Shown piece by piece: positions 24,707 through 32,543 of a stretch of 64,000 nt of DNA. The stretch lies in contig NZ_LT841358.1 in the NCBI RefSeq assembly GCF_900177045.1, positions 141,073 through 205,072 of the forward strand, read 5' to 3'. The position numbers and the translations under genes are program-made. The first letter of the stretch is position 1, and every line of letters starts with the position of its first letter. The notes beneath the pieces were generated by a model. It made no database searches. It saw nothing but the letters and a program-made list of their open reading frames with translations, and was not told the DNA's origin. Source of the stretch: Candidatus Nitrosotalea okcheonensis (GTDB taxonomy: Archaea > Thermoproteota > Nitrososphaeria > Nitrososphaerales > Nitrosopumilaceae).

Positions 24707-24773
24707 GGCAAACGGGAAGATCTCTTGTGAGGAAAGCCCAAATCCATCCCCATATCATGTGAACCTGTTTGCC
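24707..24773 (+). ncRNA. Candidate small structured RNA with a GAGGAAAG loop motif
   Basis: GGCAAACGGG (24707-24716) pairs with CCTGTTTGCC (24764-24773) over 10 bp including one G-T pair. The roughly 47-base loop contains CTC/GAG around TTGT and the string GAGGAAAG (24729-24736). That string resembles conserved region I of RNase P RNA, but the rest of RNase P is absent and the element is far too short. A TATA-like sequence precedes it. Independent transcription or leader function for the gene at 24823 are both possible. Confidence 0.35.
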
Positions 24774-24783
24774 CTATGAACAT

Positions 24784-24812
24784 AATCACATCTTATATCT
24801 GGTTATGTGATT
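24784..24812 (+). promoter_or_regulatory. Perfect 8-bp inverted repeat before the 24823 gene
   Basis: AATCACAT (24784-24791) and ATGTGATT (24805-24812) are perfect complements separated by 13 bases, 10 bases before the ATG at 24823. CTTATATC in the spacer is TATA-like, so a bound repressor would block the promoter directly. Confidence 0.45.
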
Positions 24813-24822
24813 CTCTTGTATA

Positions 24823-25194
24823 ATGTCTGATATTGACGATTTGACAAAAGCAGAGATAGTTGCATTGATCCTAGATAAAAAGACAGAGCAAGCATTAGAC
24901 TGGCTAAGCAAGTTGTACAAGGTCGATGTTCCACAAATCGTGGTAGGTACAATAAAGAAGAAAAGAAGAACAGTCTATGCAGTGTATGTAGTACAAGAAA
25001 AAAAGATTTATGCCTCAAGCTCTGAGATATTCTATAATCCGTTTGTTGTTTTACACGAATATTATCACCACATTCGCTCCAAGCTTGGAACTCACAGAGG
25101 CTCAGAAAAACATGCAAACATGTATGCACAACAATTCATTGACGCGTACATACATGTCATGAAAAAATTAAATCAAGCATGTCTAAAAAATTAA
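24823..25194 (+). CDS. HEYYH-motif zincin-like protein
   Basis: The 123-residue soluble protein has an N-terminal helical part with TKAEIVALILDKKTEQALDWL and a beta segment around KKKRRTVYAVYVV. The motif VVLHEYYHHIRSKLG (residues about 75-89) is an HExxH zinc site. It is followed by GSEKHANMYAQQFI, where a downstream Glu could be the third ligand. This resembles the stripped-down gluzincin/SprT-like fold seen in phage and archaeal proteins. A small cytoplasmic metallopeptidase is plausible but unproven. It lies downstream of a hairpin RNA and an inverted repeat. Confidence 0.65.
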   Translation: MSDIDDLTKAEIVALILDKKTEQALDWLSKLYKVDVPQIVVGTIKKKRRTVYAVYVVQEKKIYASSSEIFYNPFVVLHEYYHHIRSKLGTHRGSEKHANMYAQQFIDAYIHVMKKLNQACLKN

Positions 25195-25249
25195 AATAGA
25201 ATTTTTTCCAAAGTCTTATCTGATAGTTTCTCTTAAAACTACAAAGTCC

Positions 25250-25804
25250 ATGATACTTTCACAAATGACAATACTGGTAATGGTTACTGTACTGTTATGC
25301 AGTGTCATCTTAACTGCAAATGTATATGCGTCTGGAGGGGAAAAATATTATCCAATTGTTATATCACGCGGTGATCTTTCTAGCTCACAGATCAACATTC
25401 TAATTCATGCACCTGACTTTAATTCAAATTCATATGCCCTTGATACTATTGGAGTAGATGGAAGTAAGGTTACAATATCCACAAGAGAATCTAGTATTTC
25501 GTACAAGCTAGTGGAAACTGGCCCTGATACTGGGGACTTTGCAGGTTATGTTATCCTGTCCTCTACAACATCTGTATGCTCTCCAGTGTGTGGACCTACC
25601 GATGGATTTTTGGCAGCGGGGGGCAATGATGATGTGACCGTCTCGTTCACATATGCTACTGGACATACCGTTTCCGCCACATCTAATGATAAAATGCCCA
25701 GTCAAGCAGGTCATAGCACGATATCTGAGTTCCCTTATGCGGAATTTGTACTAGTCAGTATGATGTCCTTTATCATGATCTTCAAAATGAACTTTATATT
25801 GTAA
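25250..25804 (+). CDS. Secreted beta-domain protein with a PEF-CTERM-like tail
   Basis: The 184-residue protein has a signal peptide ending near VYA-SGG. Its beta domain is homologous to the N-terminal domain of the 398-residue protein at 47466: INILIHAPDFNSNSYALDTIGV, KLVETGPDTGDFAGYVIL and CSPVCGPTDGFL match YITIYAPDFNSDPN, RLVETGPNTGIFSGYVTL and CSPTCGPTNGFL there. The C-terminus ISEFPYAEFVLVSMMSF..MIFKMNF is a PEF/PEFG-type sorting signal with a final membrane helix. It is probably anchored to the envelope after processing. Confidence 0.75.
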   Translation: MILSQMTILVMVTVLLCSVILTANVYASGGEKYYPIVISRGDLSSSQINILIHAPDFNSNSYALDTIGVDGSKVTISTRESSISYKLVETGPDTGDFAGYVILSSTTSVCSPVCGPTDGFLAAGGNDDVTVSFTYATGHTVSATSNDKMPSQAGHSTISEFPYAEFVLVSMMSFIMIFKMNFIL

Positions 25805-25821
25805 AAAACACTCGTAAAAAT

Positions 25822-26294
25822 ATGCAGTCAGCAAAAAATACAAAAAATGCTCAATGCAAAAGATGTATGAATAAATTCAAGGAAAAAGAGATCTTTACCA
25901 TTCAACAATTTCAATATAGGAGATTGCCTACCTATGACTGGACAAGGGAATTTTTTAACTTGCTTGAAATAAGCGAATGGGACTCTTTCTGTGAGAATTG
26001 TATGTTATATTATGGAAAAATATCACACGCAGTATGGCTACGATATTGTACCGTGAATTGATTACGCCTAAACATCTATCTGAAAGGGAAAATGTCTTGT
26101 TCTGTACATCTCCTGTTTCTTTTGACACTACACGTGATGAATTTGCAAATGCATGACCAGTTCTGGATCCAGTCATCCGGTGCTATCTTTGTGGTAATTA
26201 GTCAGTAGATAGAATCACAGATGGTGAATTAGGCTCTTGCATTGATTGTAAACGTTGTATATGTTCTGATGTCCCATGTAAAAGGTCGGCATGA
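25822..26294 (+). pseudogene. Decayed zinc-ribbon protein with one frameshift and in-frame TGA and TAG
   Basis: The first part (25822-26020) encodes CKRCMNKFKEKEIF and later CENCMLYY. Coding character then moves to another frame at about 26020: KNITRSMATILYRELITPKH, then LSERENVLFC...TRDEFANA. That frame is cut by TGA (26154-26156), resumes as PVLDPVIRCYLCGN, is cut by TAG (26199-26201), and resumes as SVDRITDGELGSCIDCKRC through ICSDVPC to a TGA at 26292. Four Cys knuckles in a row across the breaks show that it was one zinc-binding protein of about 155 residues. No programmed recoding signal is obvious. Confidence 0.65.
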
Positions 26295-26469
26295 ATTGTA
26301 ATTTAATTTTGAGATATGTAATTTTTCCAGTTTGTTTTTGACTATCTTGCAACATGTTTCATAACTAGACACTGGATTTTCTATAGCCTGAATGTATCTT
26401 CATATACGCTATGAATGTCATTTTGAACAATTGATTATTCTTATATGCAATCAAGTGCATATACTAGTC

Positions 26470-26856
26470 ATGTCTCAATCTGCCCAATATCTTGACAGAG
26501 TTCTTGAAAACATCATGCATACTGATAAGCAGATTAGATACGCAACAATCTTTGACAATGATGGAAATGAACTAAGTACTAAAATACGTGATGGAGTGGA
26601 GCCATTTCTAAATGATGCAGACACAAAAGAGACTCTACACTATGCCGCCAATGCTTGGAAAATACGAAGGACTTTTGCACCAAAAATTGGAAAAGGCAAG
26701 TACGTCTTGGCAGTCTATGAAAATCTACGACGGTTAACGATGCCTCTTGGGGATAAATATCTCATAATGGTGACATGGGGAATAGATGGTGGCTCGTCTC
26801 AAATAATAGAACACTTGGAAAACATGTTTTCAGGCGATCCGACTAAAGATTGGTAA
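26470..26856 (+). CDS. DUF6659-like protein
   Basis: I choose ATG 26470, which lies about 30 bases after the TATA-like TCTTATATGC; the longer frame from 26392 adds unlikely residues. The 128-residue protein has the family pattern: an N-terminal helix YLDRVLENIMHTDKQIRYATIFDNDGNEL, then a helical core and YVLAVYENLRRLTMPLGDKYLIMVTWG. Related proteins in this window are at 28588 and 45492. The fold looks like the roadblock/profilin-like class used for small-molecule or protein sensing. The function is unknown. It is convergent with the kinase at 26879. Confidence 0.7.
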   Translation: MSQSAQYLDRVLENIMHTDKQIRYATIFDNDGNELSTKIRDGVEPFLNDADTKETLHYAANAWKIRRTFAPKIGKGKYVLAVYENLRRLTMPLGDKYLIMVTWGIDGGSSQIIEHLENMFSGDPTKDW

Positions 26857-26878
26857 CAGCATAAAAGAAATCATTGTT

Positions 26879-27811
26879 TTAATTTTTATCTACGGACAGC
26901 AATCTTTCAATATGTTTTGACAATGTGATGGTAAATGTAGTGGGATTGTTTGAGGCATATATTGTTCCATGGTGTTGTTCAATTATATTTTTTGAGCTTG
27001 GCAAGCCAAGGCCGGTTCCATGTTGTTTTGTTGTAAAGAGAGGCTCAAATATTTTAGTCAAAAGTTCATCTGGAATTGGAGGGCCTGAATTTTGAATCTT
27101 GATCTGAACTTTATCATTTGTTTTTTCAATAAACTTGATTATAATTTCACCATCATGCATCTCGCCAATGGATTGAATTGCATTCATTATCAAGTTGTAA
27201 AAGACGGATTCTAGTTTTGGACCATCGACCTTTAACACGATGTCCTTTTGAGGGAATGTTATTTTGATATTCTGAGGAATTTTAATTGGCGCAATAGAAT
27301 GAGTGATGGTATTCATCAGGGAATGGTCTTCTAAATGTAAATATTGAGTTCTTGCAAAATTTAGCACGTCATTTATCATCATGCTCATGCTAAAAATAGC
27401 ACGATCTATCTTTGAGATCTGATCTAAAACTCCTGGACTGAATTGATCTTTATACTTGATACTCAACAAGTCTACTGAATTTTTTATAACTGCCATTGGG
27501 TTTCTTAGATCATGACTAATGTTCGAGCTCATTTGGCCCAAGATCGCAAGTTTTTCGGTCTTTGTAGTTTTTTCTGTCTTGACCTGATCTACCTCTGTAA
27601 TAAAATCACATTTGAAACCTGCTGCCTCATGGTGTTTCCAGATGGATTCTTCGTCTGGGGCATCTAGTACGCAGTAAATTCTGTCTTCTTTTTTATTGAA
27701 AAATAACTCTAGGTGGGTGACTCCAAATTTGTCTGGAGGTAAATCAACTAGTTTTTCTAATTCTTCATGAGTCAATCCTTTTGAACTGTGACCGTCAATA
27801 AATATGGGCAT
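26879..27811 (-). CDS. Soluble histidine kinase with an N-terminal DUF4242 domain
   Basis: Residues 1-75 match the DUF4242 ferredoxin-like fold: MPIFIDGHSSKGLTHEELEK, VTHLELFFNKKEDRIYCVLD and APDEESIWKHHEAAGF. After a linker come the HisKA box SSNISHDLRNPMAVI and an HATPase with NLIMNAIQSI, NSGPPIPDELL and KQHGTGLGL. DUF4242 (SCO4226-like) proteins include nickel-binding members, so a metal-sensing kinase is conceivable. No membrane segment is present. Fusion of this domain to a kinase is not common. The DUF6659-like gene at 26470 is convergent. Confidence 0.8.
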   Translation of the reverse strand: MPIFIDGHSSKGLTHEELEKLVDLPPDKFGVTHLELFFNKKEDRIYCVLDAPDEESIWKHHEAAGFKCDFITEVDQVKTEKTTKTEKLAILGQMSSNISHDLRNPMAVIKNSVDLLSIKYKDQFSPGVLDQISKIDRAIFSMSMMINDVLNFARTQYLHLEDHSLMNTITHSIAPIKIPQNIKITFPQKDIVLKVDGPKLESVFYNLIMNAIQSIGEMHDGEIIIKFIEKTNDKVQIKIQNSGPPIPDELLTKIFEPLFTTKQHGTGLGLPSSKNIIEQHHGTIYASNNPTTFTITLSKHIERLLSVDKN

Positions 27812-28196
27812 ACAATCTCTGAAATCTAAAATGTTTCATAAAAACTTTTCACAAAATATACAAAATAATGGAATTATTCAAACAACTCTATATATTATCA
27901 ATAAAATTTTACATGATTATCCTACTTGTTACTTTATGTTGAAATTATTACAGCATGTTTCGATTCTTCCCTGACCTTCTCCCAAGAAACTTGAGACTAA
28001 TATCTTGGTAAAATGGTTTTTCATATTGTAAAAGAAATAATATTTTGATTATCGTATTCTGCAATCTCGTCTATCTTTCATATTAAATGTAATTTTGAAT
28101 ATGTGATTGTTAATGACGTATGTTTTCTGTAGCATGCATGTGGTTATACTTGATTACATCTTGTTCTTAAAATAGCACCAAGTAATGTAATTCTGC
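27812..28196. other. Intergenic stretch of about 385 bases, no gene seen
   Basis: The stretch is very AT-rich and has no coding frame on either strand. It holds the divergent promoters of the kinase (27811) and TPR gene (28197). GTTCTTAAAATAGC near 28160-28173 is a good TATA-like element about 28 bases before ATG 28197. Confidence 0.45.
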
Positions 28197-28598
28197 ATGG
28201 AAGATATCAAGCATAATTCTTGGTATGATGTAGGCAATGAAAATGCAAAGAACAATAATAATGAAGATGCACTAGTCGCTTATGACAAGGCCCTTGAGAT
28301 AGATCCAAACCATGTGAGCGCTTGGAATAACAAGGGAATTGTCTTATCTAGGCTGAAGAGATTTGAAGAATCGTTAATCTGTTATGACAAGGCAATCGAG
28401 ATAAATCCAGAGTATGTAAATGCGTGGTATAACAAAGCAAACGCATTACGAAATTTTGCCCAATCACTAATTGACAAGGCAAACGATGATCGTACAAATG
28501 CTCCAAAACTGGTCAATAGATCAATTGGATTGTTTGATTTTGCTGACAAGTGTTATGACAAGGGAGACATTCTCTCGGGAAAAAAACATGAATCTTGA
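28197..28598 (+). CDS. TPR protein
   Basis: The 133-residue protein contains two clear tetratricopeptide repeats, EDALVAYDKALEIDPNHVSAWNNKG and FEESLICYDKAIEINPEYVNAWYNKA split across residues 23-90, with flanking partial repeats including YDKGDIL at the end. TPRs mediate protein-protein contacts. The stop overlaps the start of the DUF6659-like gene at 28588 by 11 bases, so the two proteins are probably made together and may interact. Confidence 0.8.
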   Translation: MEDIKHNSWYDVGNENAKNNNNEDALVAYDKALEIDPNHVSAWNNKGIVLSRLKRFEESLICYDKAIEINPEYVNAWYNKANALRNFAQSLIDKANDDRTNAPKLVNRSIGLFDFADKCYDKGDILSGKKHES

Positions 28599-28944
28599 AA
28601 AGATATGCAATGAAATAATACAATCTGATGAAGATATTACACTGGTTGCAGCGTCTTATAGGGCAGAATCATATTTTAAAGAACGTCCGGGAGTCAAAAG
28701 TCTTCAAACAAAAGAGGATATAGAAAAATCATTAGCTGATGCATCATTGCGATGGGTTACAAGAAGATCTCAAAGGACACTTGGCGAACCTCTTTATGCT
28801 ATGGCAAAGTATGAGAAAGCAAAACGCATTACTGTACCGCTTGGCATGTATGGTATAATCCTATGTGTTCTATTGCCAAATTCTGATGCTGAAAAGATTG
28901 CTACAAAATTGATCAAACTTGCAAAGAAATATTCTGACTCTTAA
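28588..28944 (+). CDS. DUF6659-like protein
   Basis: I choose ATG 28588 (MNLEKICNEIIQSDEDI); the upstream extension of this frame lies inside the TPR gene. The 118-residue product has the N-terminal helix, a core ending in RRSQRTLGEPLYAMAKYEKAKRITVPLG and a strand MYGIILCVLLP, paralleling 26470. Y.KAKR.TVPLG is the best-conserved block among the copies here. Overlap with the TPR gene implies joint expression. Confidence 0.7.
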   Translation: MNLEKICNEIIQSDEDITLVAASYRAESYFKERPGVKSLQTKEDIEKSLADASLRWVTRRSQRTLGEPLYAMAKYEKAKRITVPLGMYGIILCVLLPNSDAEKIATKLIKLAKKYSDS

Positions 28945-28998
28945 AACATGTATGTAAACAATTCAAAGTTGTCTCAATGATTAAATTGTTGTAAAAAA

Positions 28999-29397
28999 CT
29001 ATCCGCCAAAACCAGAATTTCCAACAAAGCTAATGCTTGCAGGAGTTCTGTATTCCTTGGTCACGTTGATCCCTTGATCTGTTGTTACTCGCACTTCATT
29101 AAGCGAACTTCCATCTGGAGGAGAAAGTGACACTTTTTCTCCGGGATTCAATATGGGAATGACATCTGGTTTTGTAGCTCCTCCGTATTCTACAACAATA
29201 TTGGTCAGAGCATTTGTGCCAGTGTTTCTGATGGCAACATGTGTTTCAGTACCCATTTCATCTTGTATTATTATTGGATCAACTGACATGCTATATTTTT
29301 CAGAGACAGGAATTATTGGTAAGAGAATAATTAGAAAAAACACCATGATTACGACAAAAGATCCTCCTATTACCACTGCAAGGATGGATTTTTTCAA
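28999..29397 (-). CDS. Membrane-anchored extracytoplasmic beta protein
   Basis: The 132-residue protein has an N-terminal membrane helix (residues about 5-29) and an outer beta-sandwich-like domain: MSVDPIIIQDEMGTETHVAI, RNTGTNALTNIVVEYGG and PILNPGEKVSLSPPDGSSL. The pattern of N-T-G-T and L.PGE is that of a CARDB/NEW-like adhesion domain. It ends in a Gly/Phe tail. Function is unknown. Confidence 0.6.
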   Translation of the reverse strand: MKKSILAVVIGGSFVVIMVFFLIILLPIIPVSEKYSMSVDPIIIQDEMGTETHVAIRNTGTNALTNIVVEYGGATKPDVIPILNPGEKVSLSPPDGSSLNEVRVTTDQGINVTKEYRTPASISFVGNSGFGG

Positions 29398-29549
29398 TCA
29401 ATAATATAATGACCTCCTAAATATTTCAATTCTACTGTTGACAGATTTGTTAAAATGGTGCATTTTAAGCGATTTTAATTCTGTGGTGGCAATTGCAGGG
29501 AATTTTTTTCGAATAATCTATAATGCCTGTATATTGAATCCTTTTTTGC

Positions 29550-29813
29550 ATGTCTGTAGCTATATCTCTACCAAATTTCGTAGAATGTAAAGTCATTTTA
29601 CCTAATGCCTGTTGGGTTGAGGCACAAAATGATCAAAAGGATGCAATTCTCTTGGTTTCAGTACCATGCGAGGATGTTTCATCTATCACACTAATAGAGA
29701 TGAGCGGAAAACGCAGCGAAATGTGTTTCTTGACCGGCTCTGTTGTAAAAATTGAGAATAACAAACTATACTATGATAAAAATAGGCTAGAAGATTGTGA
29801 TACCGAAGAATGA
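29550..29813 (+). CDS. Hypothetical 87-residue protein
   Basis: The product is a soluble, beta-rich protein: FVECKVILPNACWVEAQNDQ, then KDAILLVSVPCEDVSSITLI and MCFLTGSVVKIENNKLYY. Four Cys are spread through the chain without knuckle spacing. There is no family match. It ends close to the convergent glycosyltransferase gene (8 bases). Confidence 0.5.
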   Translation: MSVAISLPNFVECKVILPNACWVEAQNDQKDAILLVSVPCEDVSSITLIEMSGKRSEMCFLTGSVVKIENNKLYYDKNRLEDCDTEE

Positions 29814-29820
29814 TCTGATT

Positions 29821-31476
29821 CTACTTGGCCGTTATCCCTGTCTTATTTTTAAATTGAATTGCCATCATGTATGCGAAAAATGCCACGAATACTATGTTGA
29901 TAAACAACGTGACTGGGTTCACAAGAGACTCTTGAAGTGTTCCATATGGCAGTGGATTTGTCCAGAATGTTCCGGGGGAAAAATAGATCTTTTGCCAGTA
30001 TGACATTGAAGTAGCAGCATGAGCAAGTAAAGCACAAGCTACAAATGAAATTTGTATTTTTTTACTTGGAATATGTCTTACAAATTTACAAAACCCATAT
30101 GACGAAATTACTATGATTGAGATTAAAAATGGCAACATGTATCTTTCAAGTGACAGGTCTCTGGCGATCATGAGCGTAGCAATGAATGTGCTGACAAACC
30201 AAATTAAGACAAGTATTTCTGGAATACAGTCTTTTGATCTTCGCACCTTTTGAATCATATATGTTATGCCGACGAAGAAAAAAATGGTTAGCGGTACGCT
30301 AGAATAAGTGGGAGGACTATTCCATCCTAAATTGAAGGTAGAATTTGGAAATGCGCCTGGTATGGTATTTTCGGTGGGGCTTGGAAATAGGGCATAGTAA
30401 AAGAGCAAGAGCATTCTGATTGGCTGTAATCCTTGTACGGTAGGATATGCAATAAACCAAACATCGTGGTTATAGTTGTCCATGTCTGATTTTATAGTTT
30501 TGATTTGAAGTACTGGATTTTTGTAAAATCCTGGCTCTGTTAGCAGGAAAGCAAATGCCGCAATACTGAAAAATATCACAAGTGTCACACTAATTTTCAA
30601 GATCTGTTTCTTGTCTATTGATGATCCTAGTTGTCTTTGAAACATGCCATTCAGTAAGATAATTCCTGTAAATAGTACAGAAAATTCGATAGCCAGTAGC
30701 TTTGAGGTGAGTGCACATCCAAATACTATTCCGCTTAAAACTAGATATTTTACTTTGAGGCAACCTGTTTTAAAGGAATAAAGCAAAATCAATAGGGCAA
30801 GCATACTGAAGAAAATATAATGAACCTCAGTCATTATAGTTCTACTGTACCATATCCAAAGGTTGTAAAACATGAAAACTAGTGAAAAAATCACTCCAGC
30901 ATTTCTATTGAAGAGAATTTTTCCAATAAGAAATGCAACAACTACCGTGAGTGCTCCAAAGATTGGTGATAGCGCGCGTCCTGCAGTCATTTGTTCAACG
31001 GTTGGCGAATTATGAAAATTGTAGCAAGTAAACCAATAACAAGACCAATCATAATAATCTCCAGTGTCTTGATGCTCAAGACTTAGAGGTACTCCAATCA
31101 AAATCATGCGCAATGGACTGTATGTTATACCATGTGCAGGTATGTGGTATAGTGAATTACAGTTGTCAATTGATATAAGACATGTGTTGGCAAGATCCCC
31201 GTTGGTTATCAGGTGTATGTAATTTCCTGCCCATCCAAGATAGTTTATCTCGTCTCCATGATGCGGTTGTCCCTCCAAACTATACGCGTAAATCAAAATA
31301 GAGGCAATGAATAATGCAAGAGGTATTGTATAACTTGATCTTGCACTGATTGAATGTATTAAACTCACTTGTACTGCACCATGGCTTTTTCTTGTTTTTT
31401 TGTAATTGATTGATATCTCTATCTGTTGAATATAGTCTTTGGCTAGAAAGATTATAAAATCAACATGTGTTTCCAA
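29821..31476 (-). CDS. GT-C type membrane glycosyltransferase (PMT/ArnT-like)
   Basis: The 551-residue protein has about 12 hydrophobic segments. The first periplasmic-type loop carries the acidic motif GQPHHGDEINYLGWAGNY (Asp-Glu after the first helix), typical of GT39/ArnT-like enzymes that move sugars from polyprenyl-phosphate donors onto acceptors outside the membrane. Further marks are TAGRALSPIFGALTVVVAFL, YNLWIWYSRTIMTEVHYIFF and SLERYMLPFLI. The frame begins with TTG at 31474-31476; no good ATG lies near. It probably acts in glycosylation of the many Asn-rich surface proteins nearby. Confidence 0.75.
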   Translation of the reverse strand: METHVDFIIFLAKDYIQQIEISINYKKTRKSHGAVQVSLIHSISARSSYTIPLALFIASILIYAYSLEGQPHHGDEINYLGWAGNYIHLITNGDLANTCLISIDNCNSLYHIPAHGITYSPLRMILIGVPLSLEHQDTGDYYDWSCYWFTCYNFHNSPTVEQMTAGRALSPIFGALTVVVAFLIGKILFNRNAGVIFSLVFMFYNLWIWYSRTIMTEVHYIFFSMLALLILLYSFKTGCLKVKYLVLSGIVFGCALTSKLLAIEFSVLFTGIILLNGMFQRQLGSSIDKKQILKISVTLVIFFSIAAFAFLLTEPGFYKNPVLQIKTIKSDMDNYNHDVWFIAYPTVQGLQPIRMLLLFYYALFPSPTENTIPGAFPNSTFNLGWNSPPTYSSVPLTIFFFVGITYMIQKVRRSKDCIPEILVLIWFVSTFIATLMIARDLSLERYMLPFLISIIVISSYGFCKFVRHIPSKKIQISFVACALLAHAATSMSYWQKIYFSPGTFWTNPLPYGTLQESLVNPVTLFINIVFVAFFAYMMAIQFKNKTGITAK

Positions 31477-31484
31477 AATATTTC

Positions 31485-32498
31485 ATGGAATCAAACCAAA
31501 AAACTTGGCAATTGGCACCCGATCTAAAAATATGTAGAATATTAAACGGAATGTGGCAAGTGGCAGGAGGTCACGGTGATGTTGACCCTGAATCTGCAGT
31601 ATCTGCAATGTTGTTATACCATGATTCGGGTTTTACTGCTTGGGACATGGCAGACATTTATGGCCCTGCAGAGCAATATTTTGGAGATTTTAGAAAAAAA
31701 CTGGAAAAACAGAGAGGCAAAGATGCAGCAGAAAAAATTCAAGCGCTTACAAAATTTGTGCCAAATCCCGGACCTATGACCAGCTCAATAGTTAGACACT
31801 GTATAGAAAAGTCAATCCGCAGAATGAATGTTGAATCCCTAGATGTACTCCAGTTTCATTGGTGGGATTATGCTGATACTAGATACATTGACGCATTATA
31901 TCATCTCTCAAAGCTTTGTGATGAAGGGAAGATACGGCATGTTGGATTGACAAATTTTGATACTGATACAATGGCGTCAATATTGGGACAAGGATTCAAA
32001 CTTGTATCTAATCAAGTACAATATTCTATCATTGACCAACGACCACAAATAAAAATGGCGCAGTTTTGTCAGAAAAACAGAATAAGTCTTCTCACATATG
32101 GAACTCTTTGTGGAGGGTTTCTATCCGACAAATATCTTGGAAAATCTGAACCTGTAAGATCAGGTCTGAATACCTATAGTTTACAAAAATACAAAAACAT
32201 GATTGATCAATGGGGAGGTTGGGATCTGTTTCAGGAACTTCTGCACACACTAAATGAAATTGCAATAAAACATGATTCCAGTATTGCAAATGTTGCTACT
32301 AGATACATATTGGACAAGCCTGCTGTGGCCGGCGTGATAATTGGTACCAGACTTGGAATCTCTGACAATAGATCTGACAACTTGAAGGTGTTTTCATTAC
32401 AATTAGACAAAGAAGATGACCACAAAATAAAATCAATCATATCAAGATCAAAAGATCTTTTTATGGTGATAGGTGACTGTGGTAATGAATATCGGTAG
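31485..32498 (+). CDS. Aldo/keto reductase
   Basis: I choose ATG 31485 (MESNQKTWQLAPDL) over the upstream ATG at 31467, which would lie in the divergent promoter. The 337-residue product is a (beta/alpha)8 aldo/keto reductase: GFTAWDMADIYGPAEQYFGD holds the catalytic Asp and Tyr, FHWWDYADTRYIDAL follows the catalytic Lys/His region, and IRHVGLTNFDTDTM, VQYSIID, GTLCGGFLS and GVIIGTR are typical NADP-binding family marks. The substrate is unknown. It is distinct from the aldo/keto reductase in the mobile element at 59702. Confidence 0.85.
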   Translation: MESNQKTWQLAPDLKICRILNGMWQVAGGHGDVDPESAVSAMLLYHDSGFTAWDMADIYGPAEQYFGDFRKKLEKQRGKDAAEKIQALTKFVPNPGPMTSSIVRHCIEKSIRRMNVESLDVLQFHWWDYADTRYIDALYHLSKLCDEGKIRHVGLTNFDTDTMASILGQGFKLVSNQVQYSIIDQRPQIKMAQFCQKNRISLLTYGTLCGGFLSDKYLGKSEPVRSGLNTYSLQKYKNMIDQWGGWDLFQELLHTLNEIAIKHDSSIANVATRYILDKPAVAGVIIGTRLGISDNRSDNLKVFSLQLDKEDDHKIKSIISRSKDLFMVIGDCGNEYR

Positions 32499-32543
32499 TA
32501 AAATTCCATTTTCTTAATATTGGCAAGGTATTTCACATAACTT

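Noticed and set aside
24729-24736. RNase P RNA gene suggested by GAGGAAAG
   Set aside because: No P4 partner, no other conserved regions, and far too short.
25822-26294. Selenocysteine or pyrrolysine recoding in the zinc-ribbon gene
   Set aside because: There is also a frameshift, two different stop codons are involved, and no recoding element is seen.
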